Below, piece after piece: positions 8,799 to 17,148 of a stretch of DNA of 64,000 nt. The DNA comes from Rhizobiaceae bacterium (GTDB taxonomy: Bacteria > Pseudomonadota > Alphaproteobacteria > Rhizobiales > Rhizobiaceae), in contig JANQMU010000061.1 in assembly GCA_028279875.1 (NCBI GenBank), forward strand, positions 62,001 to 126,000, in the 5' to 3' direction. The translations under genes were made by a program, and so were the position numbers. The notes below the pieces were generated by a model. That model did no database searches. It had not been told where the DNA came from and was given only the letters and a program-made list of their open reading frames with translations. The stretch's first letter is position 1. Every line of letters begins with the position of its first letter.

Positions 8799-9776
8799 AT
8801 GCGGTTGTGCGTAACCGGCGGAAGCGGCTTTGTGGGCGGCAATATCGTCCACGCTGGGCTCGCCACGCGCCAGGCGCAGGTGCTCGCGATGTCGCGAACA
8901 TGGCGGGGGGAGCGGCACGCTCACCCCCGCCTGGATATCATCAACGCCGATATGCGGGACGCCGAGCAGTTCGCTGCGGCGATCGCCGACTTCAAGCCGA
9001 CGGCGATCGTGCATTGCGCGATCGACAACACCAACTATGCGGCAATGGAACGGGACCAACGGATCGCCTGGCGTTCGTTCGTCGACCCGATTGTGCATAT
9101 GGCTGACATCGTGAACCGGTCGTCGGCGCGGCTCGTCCTCATCTCGACCGACTGGGTATTCGACGGAAGCTCGGCCCCTGCCGCCGAAGATGGCCCGGTC
9201 AACCCCATCAACCTCTACGGACGCATGAAACTGGCGTCGGAAATGATCACGTTGACGCACGCCGAGCGTGGATCGGTGGCACGTGTCTCCGGGGTCAACG
9301 GCAAGCATCACATGCGATCCGATTTTGTTGCCGCTCAGAACGAGGGGTACGGGAACTTCGTGACCGCTGCCGTCGACACGCTGCTGCGCGGTGATGTGTT
9401 CGAGGTGTGGACGGGTGGTGTCACAAAGATGGCAAATCCATCCCACGCGACCGACTGCGCCGAGATGATCCTGCGAGTCGCCGAACGCGACCTGGACGGG
9501 GTGTTCCATTGCTGCGGGTCCGAAGCGGTCGGCCGGGTCGAGCTGGCCCGTTCGATTGCCGCAGCACTCGGGCTGCCCGATGACCGGATCGTCGAACGAC
9601 CCGACTTGCCCACCGACGGGCGGCACCGATTGGTTCCGACCGACAGCAGCCTGGACAACAGGGCGACCCGGGCTGCACTTGATTACGAGACGATGACACT
9701 GCACCAATTGATCGATGCCGTTATCACAGATCGACGGTCGACATCCGGCGTCTCCGGGCGATTGGAGGTGTCATGA
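8799..9776 (+). CDS. SDR-family NAD-dependent epimerase/reductase (RmlD-like)
   Basis: The start at 8799 follows ACAGGAGA; an upstream in-frame ATG at 8757 lacks a ribosome site. The 325-residue product opens with the extended-SDR nucleotide motif TGGSGFVGGN. It continues with VHCAIDNTNY, the STDWVFDG strand and the catalytic YGRMK tetrad, as in dTDP-4-dehydrorhamnose reductases and nucleoside-diphosphate-sugar epimerases. In this operon it more likely oxidises, reduces or epimerises an imported sugar or derivative than makes rhamnose. The stop overlaps the next small frame by ATGA. Confidence 0.8.
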   Translation: MRLCVTGGSGFVGGNIVHAGLATRQAQVLAMSRTWRGERHAHPRLDIINADMRDAEQFAAAIADFKPTAIVHCAIDNTNYAAMERDQRIAWRSFVDPIVHMADIVNRSSARLVLISTDWVFDGSSAPAAEDGPVNPINLYGRMKLASEMITLTHAERGSVARVSGVNGKHHMRSDFVAAQNEGYGNFVTAAVDTLLRGDVFEVWTGGVTKMANPSHATDCAEMILRVAERDLDGVFHCCGSEAVGRVELARSIAAALGLPDDRIVERPDLPTDGRHRLVPTDSSLDNRATRAALDYETMTLHQLIDAVITDRRSTSGVSGRLEVS

Positions 9777-10000
9777 AGTCTCCGCGTTCCACGCAGACGT
9801 CCGAAAGATCCTGGACGACAGCCGTCGACCTCAACGCGTTCATGTCGTCGATGATCAAGGACGACACCATCTGCCCGGACCGGGAAGTGCTCGATTGCAT
9901 TTCGCGGCTCAGTGTCGACGGCGCCTTCGAAAAGGGCATATCCTCGATTGAGGGATTTCTCTCCAAATCGGTCATGCTGCCAAACAACGCAGCGACATAG
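9773..10000 (+). CDS. Small hypothetical protein (75 aa)
   Basis: A 75-residue frame whose ATG overlaps the SDR stop (ATGA), the same coupling used elsewhere in the operon. The sequence has a basic, serine/threonine-rich start and a helical C-terminal half, with no signal peptide or membrane segment. I recognise no family. The next gene's ribosome site lies just past its stop, so it fills the gap neatly. It could be a real small protein or a non-functional spacer frame. Confidence 0.4.
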   Translation: MKSPRSTQTSERSWTTAVDLNAFMSSMIKDDTICPDREVLDCISRLSVDGAFEKGISSIEGFLSKSVMLPNNAAT

Positions 10001-10026
10001 AGACCATCGAAAGGGAGTTGGCTGGA

Positions 10027-11085
10027 TTGCACAAACGCAGAATGAAGATCGGCGTCCTGGGCATCGGGGAAGTCTCGAAACAATACGTGCCCAACCTGGT
10101 CGCCAGCGAGCCTCTTGACCTTGTCGCTCTCGCCGATCTCGACGTCGAGGCGGCAAAGGCGCTTGCTGACCGATTTGGTGTCGCGAAGGTTTATGCCGGC
10201 GAGGACATCCTCGCCGACAACGATATCGAGTTGATCATCAATCTCACCCCGATCCCCGTTCACCGGGATACCAACGAGCGGATCCTCAGGGCGGGCAAGC
10301 ATGTCTATTCCGAGAAGCCACTCGCCACCGAAACAGCAGACTCGGCCGCTCTCGTGCGCCTCGCCGCGTCGCTCGGCCTGAAGATCGCATGCGCCCCCGA
10401 CACGATCCTCGGCGACGGTTTCCAGACGGGACGGGCCGTTATCGAGCGCGGTAAAATCGGCACACCGCTATCCGCCTCGGCGACGATGCTGCGCCCGATC
10501 CCGCCGCTCGAGATCAACCGCCTGGGCGGGATTCCGTTCTTCAACATGGCGCCCTATTACCTGACCGCATTGGTGAACCTGTTCGGCCCCGTGCGCGGGC
10601 TCAGCGGCTCCACCCAGCTTTACGACCGCGAAGGACGTGGCGAGGACGCGACGTTCTACAGCAATTGCAGCCTGGCGTTCGATGATGATGTCCTCGCCAC
10701 GCTGACGATGCGCTACGGCAACAAACCTGTTCAGGAGGTCCCGCTCCTCTCGGTTCTCGGCACCCACGGTGAACTCTGGCTCCCCAACCCGGACACATTC
10801 GCCGCGGCCGTAAAATGGCGCCCGCACGGCCAACAGGAATGGATTGATGTTGCCCTGCGACCGGACGAAACGGTCCGGGGTCCAAATCAGCGTGGCCGCG
10901 GCGCCGAGGACCTTGCGATAGCGGTCCGGGAGGGGCGTAGACCCGTTGCAGCAGGAGATGTCGCCGTCAATGTCGTTGAAACCATCCACGCCATGGTATC
11001 GCCCGACGAAGAAGGCAGGGTGGGCGGTCGGATCACCTCCGACTGTCAGCCGTCGCCGCGGGTTGTGCCGGGGTGCCCAACATGA
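10027..11085 (+). CDS. Gfo/Idh/MocA family oxidoreductase
   Basis: An NAD(P)-dependent sugar or polyol dehydrogenase family. The Rossmann start is MKIGVLGIGEVSKQY, with the conserved HVYSEKPLATE (EKP lysine) near residue 100 and a C-terminal beta-sheet dimer domain. Start choice is unusual: AAGGGAG at 10011-10017 is nine bases from an in-frame TTG at 10027 but too far from ATG at 10042 and directly abutting TTG 10018. TTG 10027 is therefore preferred, adding five residues before MKIGV. It is one of two such enzymes in this operon, as is common in inositol- or rare-sugar pathways where oxidation and re-reduction are paired. Confidence 0.85.
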   Translation: MHKRRMKIGVLGIGEVSKQYVPNLVASEPLDLVALADLDVEAAKALADRFGVAKVYAGEDILADNDIELIINLTPIPVHRDTNERILRAGKHVYSEKPLATETADSAALVRLAASLGLKIACAPDTILGDGFQTGRAVIERGKIGTPLSASATMLRPIPPLEINRLGGIPFFNMAPYYLTALVNLFGPVRGLSGSTQLYDREGRGEDATFYSNCSLAFDDDVLATLTMRYGNKPVQEVPLLSVLGTHGELWLPNPDTFAAAVKWRPHGQQEWIDVALRPDETVRGPNQRGRGAEDLAIAVREGRRPVAAGDVAVNVVETIHAMVSPDEEGRVGGRITSDCQPSPRVVPGCPT

Positions 11086-12005
11086 CGGCGGCGCCCGACA
11101 CCAACGGGAGGACGATGCGGCCAGACAGGGCTGCCTGCGCCCGAGCCATGTGGCGTCCCCGTGGCATAGACGAAACCGTGATGCTCGCCGAAATCGCCGC
11201 GGCCGGCTACGCCGGCGTGCCGTGGATCGTCGGCGATACGAGCCGGGACCTGCCACCCGCCGACGCGGCCGCGGAGATCGCCCGGACGTTCGCTCGCCAC
11301 GGTCTGGTCGCTGCCCCGGGTTACCTGTGGACCGACTTCTGGCTCACCGACCTGACCGATGACATCGCTTGGGCCGCCGCGGTGAGCCGCGCGCTCGGGC
11401 TCGACACGCTGCTTGTTTCGGCCGGAGGCTTCGATACCCGCATGCCGAGCGGCCGCCTGCGTCGCGATGTTCCGGGGCGGGTGACCGCTGAGGATGGCCT
11501 TACCCCCCGGCAGCTTGACGCGTTCCTTCGCAACGTGCACGCTGCCGCATGCGCGGCGCGCGACGAAGGGGTAAAGCTGGCTTATCACCCCCATGTCGGA
11601 ACCGTGATCGAGAGCCCGTCCGAGGTCGATTGGTTCGCCTCGAACACCGATCCGGATGTGGTTTTTCTCGGGCCTGATACCGGGCACCTCCGGTGGGCCG
11701 GGCTGGATGTCGAAACTTTTTTTGAACGCCACGCCAGCCGGATCACCTGCTGGCACGCGAAGGATGTCAGCCTCGACGTCATCGGCACCGCTGCAGCAAA
11801 AAGGTGGGAATATGACCACGCCGTCGAACATGGGATCTTCACCGAGATCGGCTCCGGCGACATTGACTTTGCGCGGGTGGTCCTTGCGCTTGACGCGGCA
11901 GGATTCGATGGCTGGGTGATTGCCGAAACCGACCTGACATTGCTGGAAACGCCCGCCGAGAGCGCCCGCCAGAACCGGATCGCCCTCCAGGAACTCGGAT
12001 ACTGA
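11082..12005 (+). CDS. Sugar phosphate isomerase/epimerase family (xylose isomerase-like TIM barrel)
   Basis: About 307 residues with the AP_endonuc_2/xylose-isomerase-like barrel pattern: an N-terminal MLAEIAAAGYAG strand-helix, LAYHPHVGTVIES with a metal-type histidine pair, FLGPDTGHLRWAG, and WVIAETD near the end with a glutamate ligand. Family members isomerise or epimerise keto-sugars or dehydrate inosose (IolE-like). The start overlaps the Gfo/Idh stop; a GTG at 11073 and an ATG at 11115 preceded by GGGAGG are alternatives. Together with two Gfo/Idh enzymes and a cupin this resembles inositol- or rare-hexose catabolism; the exact reaction is open. Confidence 0.8.
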   Translation: MTAAPDTNGRTMRPDRAACARAMWRPRGIDETVMLAEIAAAGYAGVPWIVGDTSRDLPPADAAAEIARTFARHGLVAAPGYLWTDFWLTDLTDDIAWAAAVSRALGLDTLLVSAGGFDTRMPSGRLRRDVPGRVTAEDGLTPRQLDAFLRNVHAAACAARDEGVKLAYHPHVGTVIESPSEVDWFASNTDPDVVFLGPDTGHLRWAGLDVETFFERHASRITCWHAKDVSLDVIGTAAAKRWEYDHAVEHGIFTEIGSGDIDFARVVLALDAAGFDGWVIAETDLTLLETPAESARQNRIALQELGY

Positions 12006-12057
12006 CCGCGATGGCCCGTCCTTCACGTCAAACTCAATTTCGTACGGAGGTTTAAGC

Positions 12058-12774
12058 ATGCTCGCCATCAACGACAACACCGGGCTTGCCCATGTGTACG
12101 GCATGCATGAGGGCAGCGGCCTCATCCATTACAAGCGACTGGTCAATGGCGGCATGCTCGACGGTCAGATCGCCGGGATGGATTTTGCTTCGCTTCCGCC
12201 GGGATCGATGGTCGGCATGCATGTGCATCCCGATACCTCCGAAATGTGGGTGGTGCTCGATGGGCTGGGCCACGTCCAATATGAGGACACGCCCGGACTG
12301 ATGTGCGCGGGCGAGGTCATGTATACGCCTGTCGGCGGACGGCATTCGATCGCCAATCCCGCAGACGCGGCTGCACCGGTTGAATTTGTTGTCGTTACAT
12401 TGATATCGCCGACCGATGCTCCGGGCGCGGTTCCGTCATCGGTTGTGCGCTCGCTCGACGATGGCGGTGTGGAATTCGACGGCTTCGGTGAAGACCGCTA
12501 TGGGGTCACTCTGTCGAATATCGATCCCGGTGCGACACTCCGGTTCCAGGCCGACGCCGAACAGCATCTGGTCTATGTCGTTGACGGCACCGCGACGCTG
12601 GCGTGGGAGAGCATCGGCAGGGAACTCGAACGGGGCTCGGTCGTCGGTATTCCCTCGACGGAACACGTCAGGATCACCGCCGGTGAAGAGACCGGGTGTC
12701 GTCTCCTGACCGTGCGCATACGCCATGCCGCCTTTGCGGCGGCAGCGGGTGCGCCAATGAATGAACCGTCATGA
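12058..12774 (+). CDS. Bicupin protein
   Basis: A 238-residue protein with two cupin barrels, behind a clear CGGAGG site. The first cupin has the metal motif: MHVHPDTSEMWVVLDG supplies H-x-H and E, and GGRHSIAN supplies the last histidine. The second (LRFQADAEQHLVYVVDGT onwards) lacks the H-x-H pair, so only the N-terminal barrel should bind metal. Cupins in sugar operons act as isomerases, epimerases or mutarotases, but sequence alone does not say which. The stop overlaps the next gene by ATGA. Confidence 0.8.
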   Translation: MLAINDNTGLAHVYGMHEGSGLIHYKRLVNGGMLDGQIAGMDFASLPPGSMVGMHVHPDTSEMWVVLDGLGHVQYEDTPGLMCAGEVMYTPVGGRHSIANPADAAAPVEFVVVTLISPTDAPGAVPSSVVRSLDDGGVEFDGFGEDRYGVTLSNIDPGATLRFQADAEQHLVYVVDGTATLAWESIGRELERGSVVGIPSTEHVRITAGEETGCRLLTVRIRHAAFAAAAGAPMNEPS

Positions 12775-13811
12775 GACAGCTCACCGAACCCGACCCCCTG
12801 CCGCTGACCGGCGGTCCCAAACTTCGCTGGGGCATCCAGGCGCCCGGCGTCATCGCCGGGCAGTTCGCGACCTCGCTGCGGCGCTTCACCGATCAGCCGG
12901 TCACAGCGGTTGCCTCGCGGTCAGTCGGTCGGGCTGAGGCATTTGCGCGTGACCATGCAATTTCGTCGGCCTATGGCACGTATGAACAACTGCTCGACGA
13001 CCCCGAGGTCGACATCGTCTATGTTGCATCGCCGCACAGCCACCATTGCGAGATGGCCGTTGCGGCGCTCCAGGCTGGCAAGCATGTTCTGGTCGAGAAG
13101 CCGCTGGCCGCGACCGCAGCGGAGGGCGAGCGCATCCGTGACGCGTCCGTCACCGCCGGTCGATTTGCGATGGAGGCGATGCACTGCCGTTTCCACCCCC
13201 GGATTCGCGTGCTTGATATGCTGCTCAAGTCAGGTGACCTCGGTGACATCCGCATGGTCACAGCCGACATGGGCGTGTCGGTTCCGGTCGATCCTGATCA
13301 TCGGCTTTTCGCTCCGGAACTGGCAGGGGGGACCCTCTTAGACATGGGGGTCTACTCGATCTGGCTCGGCGTTCATGTGCTCGGGCTCCCCAGCAGCGTG
13401 GCGTGCTTCGGTCATCTCACGGAGACCGGCGTGGACAATCAGGCGGTCACGGTCATGTCGTATGCCGGCGGCCGGCAGGCGGTTGCCAGCTCGAGCCTGG
13501 CAACTTTCGGGTCGGGTTTGGCCTGTGTCAACGGAACCGATGGGCGGGTGCTTATCCACTCACGGCACTCGGCACCCGGCAACCTGACCGTCTTCGATGC
13601 AAAGAACCAACCGGTCGCCGAATTCATCGACCATAGCGGGTTCGTCACGGCGCCAGAGGGCCTGTGCCGTCAGGCCGTGTGGGCGGCGCGACACGTGGCG
13701 GACGGATTGATCGAGTCTCCCCATCACCCGCTGTCCACATCGATCGGCGTGCTTCGGATTATCGACGAGGCACGAGCCCAGGTCGCCGCTACCGGGGATT
13801 CACGCCAATGA
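12771..13811 (+). CDS. Gfo/Idh/MocA family oxidoreductase (second copy)
   Basis: 346 residues. The Rossmann region reads LRWGIQAPGVIAGQFA, slightly departing from the usual GxGxxG, followed by VDIVYVASPHSHHCEMA and KHVLVEKPLAAT with the conserved EKP lysine. The C-terminal part carries GGTLLDMGVYS, typical of trans-dihydrodiol or 1,5-anhydrofructose type members. It is coupled to the cupin by ATGA and is clearly a different branch from the enzyme at 10027, so the two probably act on different carbons or redox states of the same substrate. Confidence 0.85.
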   Translation: MRQLTEPDPLPLTGGPKLRWGIQAPGVIAGQFATSLRRFTDQPVTAVASRSVGRAEAFARDHAISSAYGTYEQLLDDPEVDIVYVASPHSHHCEMAVAALQAGKHVLVEKPLAATAAEGERIRDASVTAGRFAMEAMHCRFHPRIRVLDMLLKSGDLGDIRMVTADMGVSVPVDPDHRLFAPELAGGTLLDMGVYSIWLGVHVLGLPSSVACFGHLTETGVDNQAVTVMSYAGGRQAVASSSLATFGSGLACVNGTDGRVLIHSRHSAPGNLTVFDAKNQPVAEFIDHSGFVTAPEGLCRQAVWAARHVADGLIESPHHPLSTSIGVLRIIDEARAQVAATGDSRQ

Positions 13812-13957
13812 CCCCGGCTTACAGGCTGTTGGCCCCTCGAGTGCCTGACGCCGCCAGGGTCAGGTTGTCCGATCTGTCGCGCCGATTCACGCAACCATCT
13901 CGCCCGGTGGTTCAACTCCATCACACCGGGCTTCAACTGATCTTTATGGGACTCTAG
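13808..13957 (+). CDS. Doubtful small frame between dehydrogenase and permease (49 aa)
   Basis: An ATG overlapping the Gfo/Idh stop opens a 49-residue, arginine-rich frame ending three bases before the permease start. The position is suggestive of coupling but the composition is unremarkable and nothing is recognised. It may simply be spacer sequence. Confidence 0.2.
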   Translation: MTPAYRLLAPRVPDAARVRLSDLSRRFTQPSRPVVQLHHTGLQLIFMGL

Positions 13958-13960
13958 CGA

Positions 13961-14917
13961 ATGTCACCCGTCACTTCCACGAGCACCACCGACACTGTCC
14001 TTGAGCCGTCGACCGAACCGATTGGCGCCGGCCGAAAGCGCCGCCGGGGACCGGTCGGGAGCCGCCTGGCATTCGTGCTTCCGGCCTTCCTGCTGGCAAG
14101 TGCGCTGGTGGCCTGGCCGTTCTTCGAGACGCTTCGGGTGTCGTTCTTCGATTGGCCGGGATTCGGTCCGAAGGAATTCATTGGTGGTGACAACTATCGC
14201 GGCGTGGCGGCCGACAAAGTGGCCCAGTCGGCGATCATGAACACCGTGATTTACGCAACGCTGACGGCCTTTGGCACGGTGGCGATCGGATTTGTCATCG
14301 CTGCGCTGGTGGACCGCAAGGTCCGGGGTCACAAGATGATCAAGTTTCTGGTCTTCTTGCCGGTCCTGTTGCCGACGGTTTTCACCAGCCAGGTCTGGCT
14401 GTTCGGGTTCGATGGCAATTTTGGCTGGGTGAACGATCTGCTTGGTTGGATAAACCCGGCGCTGAACCGGGCATGGCTGGGCGATCCGGCAACCGTCAAC
14501 TACGTGATCATTTTCGTGTCGATCCTCCAGTTCACCGGCTTCCCGATGGTGATCATGTTCGCGGCTCTCCAGGACGTTCCGGGCGAAATCCATGAGGCCG
14601 CCACCATGGACGGCGTCGGACCGTTCGAGCGCGCGCGCTACATATCTTTCCCAATGATCCGCGAAGCTGTCGCGACGGTGTTTCTCATCCAGTTGATGTT
14701 TGGGTTTCGCGTGTTCGATCAGGTGTTCGTCATGACAGGGGGCGGTCCGGGCCGGGCCTCGGAGGTCGCGGCGACCTTCGTGTGGCGCGAAGCATTCGTA
14801 AACGCAAAGTTCGGCTACGCGGCCGCGACGGCGATCGTGACGACCGCGGTCGTGGCGATCCTGTCGATGCTATTCCTGACCATTTTCCGGCCGAGGCGTA
14901 TCGAACATGCCGGCTAA
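13961..14917 (+). CDS. Sugar ABC transporter permease (MalF/UgpA type)
   Basis: 318 residues with a hydrophilic basic N-terminus and about six membrane segments. The cytoplasmic EAA loop that docks on the ATPase reads EAATMDGVGPFERARYISFP. It pairs with the next permease and the ATPase at 15817 to form an inner-membrane CUT1 importer served by the binding protein at 7418. The stop lies inside the next gene (11-base overlap). Confidence 0.9.
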   Translation: MSPVTSTSTTDTVLEPSTEPIGAGRKRRRGPVGSRLAFVLPAFLLASALVAWPFFETLRVSFFDWPGFGPKEFIGGDNYRGVAADKVAQSAIMNTVIYATLTAFGTVAIGFVIAALVDRKVRGHKMIKFLVFLPVLLPTVFTSQVWLFGFDGNFGWVNDLLGWINPALNRAWLGDPATVNYVIIFVSILQFTGFPMVIMFAALQDVPGEIHEAATMDGVGPFERARYISFPMIREAVATVFLIQLMFGFRVFDQVFVMTGGGPGRASEVAATFVWREAFVNAKFGYAAATAIVTTAVVAILSMLFLTIFRPRRIEHAG

Positions 14918-15779
14918 ACGTCTCCGCACCGCGGCGTTTCCACGCCCCATCGACCTTACGCTGCGGCTGCTCGGCGTAGCGGCGCTCATCCTGTGGCTCG
15001 CCGCGACAATCATGCCGGTGTTTGCCGCATTGCTCGCATCCGTGAAGTCACAGACCCAGATCATCGCCGATCCGCTCGGGTGGCCCGACCGGTTCCTGAT
15101 GGACAACTACGCCCGCGCCTGGCTGGGCACGAATCTGGGCAAGCCCCTATGGGTTTTCGCCATCAACAGCCTCATTGCCACCTCGACGGGCATCCTGATC
15201 GGGGTCGGTTCCGGCGTCCTGGCCGGGTACGTTCTGGCACGAAGCAACAGCCGGCCTGTGGCTCTGCTCAACCGCTACTTCGTCTTGCTCATGACGCTGC
15301 CCTTTGTGGTCACCTGGGTGCCCTTGTTCACGTTGTCGGACGCACTCGGGGTTCTCAGCAACCCGTTCGCGCTTGGCGTTATGTATGCCGCGCGACTGAT
15401 CCCGTTCGCCGCCGTCATGATGCGGGCTTATTTCAGTTCCTTCCCGCTCGACCTGCTCGAAGCCGCCTCGCTTGACGGTGCATCGGAGCGCCTGGCGTTT
15501 TTCAAGATCGTACTTCCTGTCTCCTGGGGCGCGATCGCGTCGGTGACGCTGGTGCAGGCAATCTTCCTGTGGAACGACCTTGGTCTCGCGACGGTGGTTC
15601 TGCTTGATCAGGACAGCCGGACCCTTCCGGTCGGCATCACCCAGTTCCGTGGGCAGTTCGGCGCCGATCTTGGCGCCCTGTTTGCGGCACTCATCCTGAC
15701 GATCCTGCCGGTGCTCGTGCTGTATGGGGTGGCTGAACGACGGCTGGTGCAGGGCATGCGGATGGGCGCGTTGAAATGA
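14907..15779 (+). CDS. Sugar ABC transporter permease (MalG/UgpE type)
   Basis: 290 residues and about six membrane segments. The EAA loop EAASLDGASERLAFFKIVLP is followed by the last helices and a short cytoplasmic tail ending RMGALK, typical of the MalG side of CUT1 permease pairs. It overlaps the preceding permease gene, so the two are made in stoichiometric amounts. Confidence 0.9.
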   Translation: MPAKRLRTAAFPRPIDLTLRLLGVAALILWLAATIMPVFAALLASVKSQTQIIADPLGWPDRFLMDNYARAWLGTNLGKPLWVFAINSLIATSTGILIGVGSGVLAGYVLARSNSRPVALLNRYFVLLMTLPFVVTWVPLFTLSDALGVLSNPFALGVMYAARLIPFAAVMMRAYFSSFPLDLLEAASLDGASERLAFFKIVLPVSWGAIASVTLVQAIFLWNDLGLATVVLLDQDSRTLPVGITQFRGQFGADLGALFAALILTILPVLVLYGVAERRLVQGMRMGALK

Positions 15780-15816
15780 CCGGGCGCTTCAGACATTTGA
15801 ATGAGGATTAGTTGGC

Positions 15817-16971
15817 ATGGCCAAGGTTTCGTTGTCGGGCATCAAGAAGACCTTTGACACCGTCGAGCTATTTGAAAGTGTGGATCTGGAGATCAAATCC
15901 GGTGAATTCGCGACATTCGTGGGGCCATCAGGGTCCGGTAAATCAACGCTGCTGCGGATGATTGCCGGTCTGGAAGAGGTGGACGCGGGTGTGATCGCGA
16001 TCGACGGCCACGATGTGACCTATGAGGTGCCGTCGCAACGCGGTGTCGCGATGGTGTTCCAGAATTACGCACTGTACCCGCATATGGACGTGTTCGAGAA
16101 TATTGCATTCAACCTGCGCATCTCGCGCATGCCCAAGCAGCAGATCAAAGAGGCCGTGACAGACGCCGCGCGCATTCTGCGCCTGGAGGAGCTATTGCAC
16201 AGAAAACCCTCGCAGTTGTCGGGCGGGCAGCGTCAGCGTGTTGCGATCGGCCGAGCCATCGTCCGAAAACCCAAGGTATTCCTGTTTGATGAACCCCTGT
16301 CGAATCTCGACGCGGGCCTGCGTACGCAAATGCGCCTCGAGTTGGAAACGCTGCATCGCACGATCGGTGCAACGATGATCTATGTGACCCACGACCAGAC
16401 CGAAGCCATGACCCTGGCGGACCGTATCGTTGCGCTGGACTACGGAGAAATCAAGCAGGTCGGGACACCGGCCGAGCTCTATGACCGGCCGGCGAACCTG
16501 TTTGTGGCAGGCTTTATCGGTTCGCCGAAGATCAATCTGCTGTCGGCAACGGTTCTCGACAGCAACGATGCCGGCACCCGCGTATCGATCGACGGCAAGA
16601 CCGATACGGCGGTCACGATACCGGTTGACGGCTTGCAACAAAACGATTCGATTACCCTCGGCATACGTCCGGAAGAGTTTCACATCATCGAAGGCGACGG
16701 CAGCAACGCGGGTGATCTGACGCTTGCCGGTTCCATCAACACGGCAGATCGTCTCGGCAACATCACCTATGCCTATGTGGACGTCGGCCTGCCCCGCAAC
16801 ATAACCGTGCAAACATTCATGAAACGCAATATCGAGACCGGCAGAGCGGTCAAGCTGAGCGTGCCGCCAGAGCGGATTACCGTATTCGATCCCTCCGGCA
16901 GCCGGTGCTCACCCGAAGCAAAGCCTGACGGCGCGGTCACGGCGGAAGCAGCGGCACACCATGGTAGATAA
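15817..16971 (+). CDS. Sugar ABC transporter ATP-binding protein (UgpC/MsmK type)
   Basis: 384 residues. Walker A GPSGSGKST, the Q-loop [12 protein letters not shown], signature [14 protein letters not shown], Walker [13 protein letters not shown] and the switch histidine in VTHDQTEAMT are all intact. The C-terminal TOBE/regulatory part includes IGSPKINLLSA and LGIRPEEFHI. It ends the + strand sugar operon. The tail after the ITVFDP strand is about 25 residues longer than usual and alanine-rich. No convincing terminator is seen in the 177 bases before the convergent GMC gene. Confidence 0.92.
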   Translation: MAKVSLSGIKKTFDTVELFESVDLEIKSGEFATFVGPSGSGKSTLLRMIAGLEEVDAGVIAIDGHDVTYEVPSQRGVAMVFQNYALYPHMDVFENIAFNLRISRMPKQQIKEAVTDAARILRLEELLHRKPSQLSGGQRQRVAIGRAIVRKPKVFLFDEPLSNLDAGLRTQMRLELETLHRTIGATMIYVTHDQTEAMTLADRIVALDYGEIKQVGTPAELYDRPANLFVAGFIGSPKINLLSATVLDSNDAGTRVSIDGKTDTAVTIPVDGLQQNDSITLGIRPEEFHIIEGDGSNAGDLTLAGSINTADRLGNITYAYVDVGLPRNITVQTFMKRNIETGRAVKLSVPPERITVFDPSGSRCSPEAKPDGAVTAEAAAHHGR

Positions 16972-17148
16972 CACTGCTGACGCTGGCGTATGAATCTACG
17001 TCGGGTGGCTGACCAATATGTTGACCGCGTTCGTGCGGCCACAGACACAGGGCCTGCGCCAAAACCAACAGCTCCCACCGGCACGATGCGCAGCACCCGT
17101 TCGGGCAGGCTGCTGGTTATGGGGCGCCAACTCACCTAGTGTGATTGC

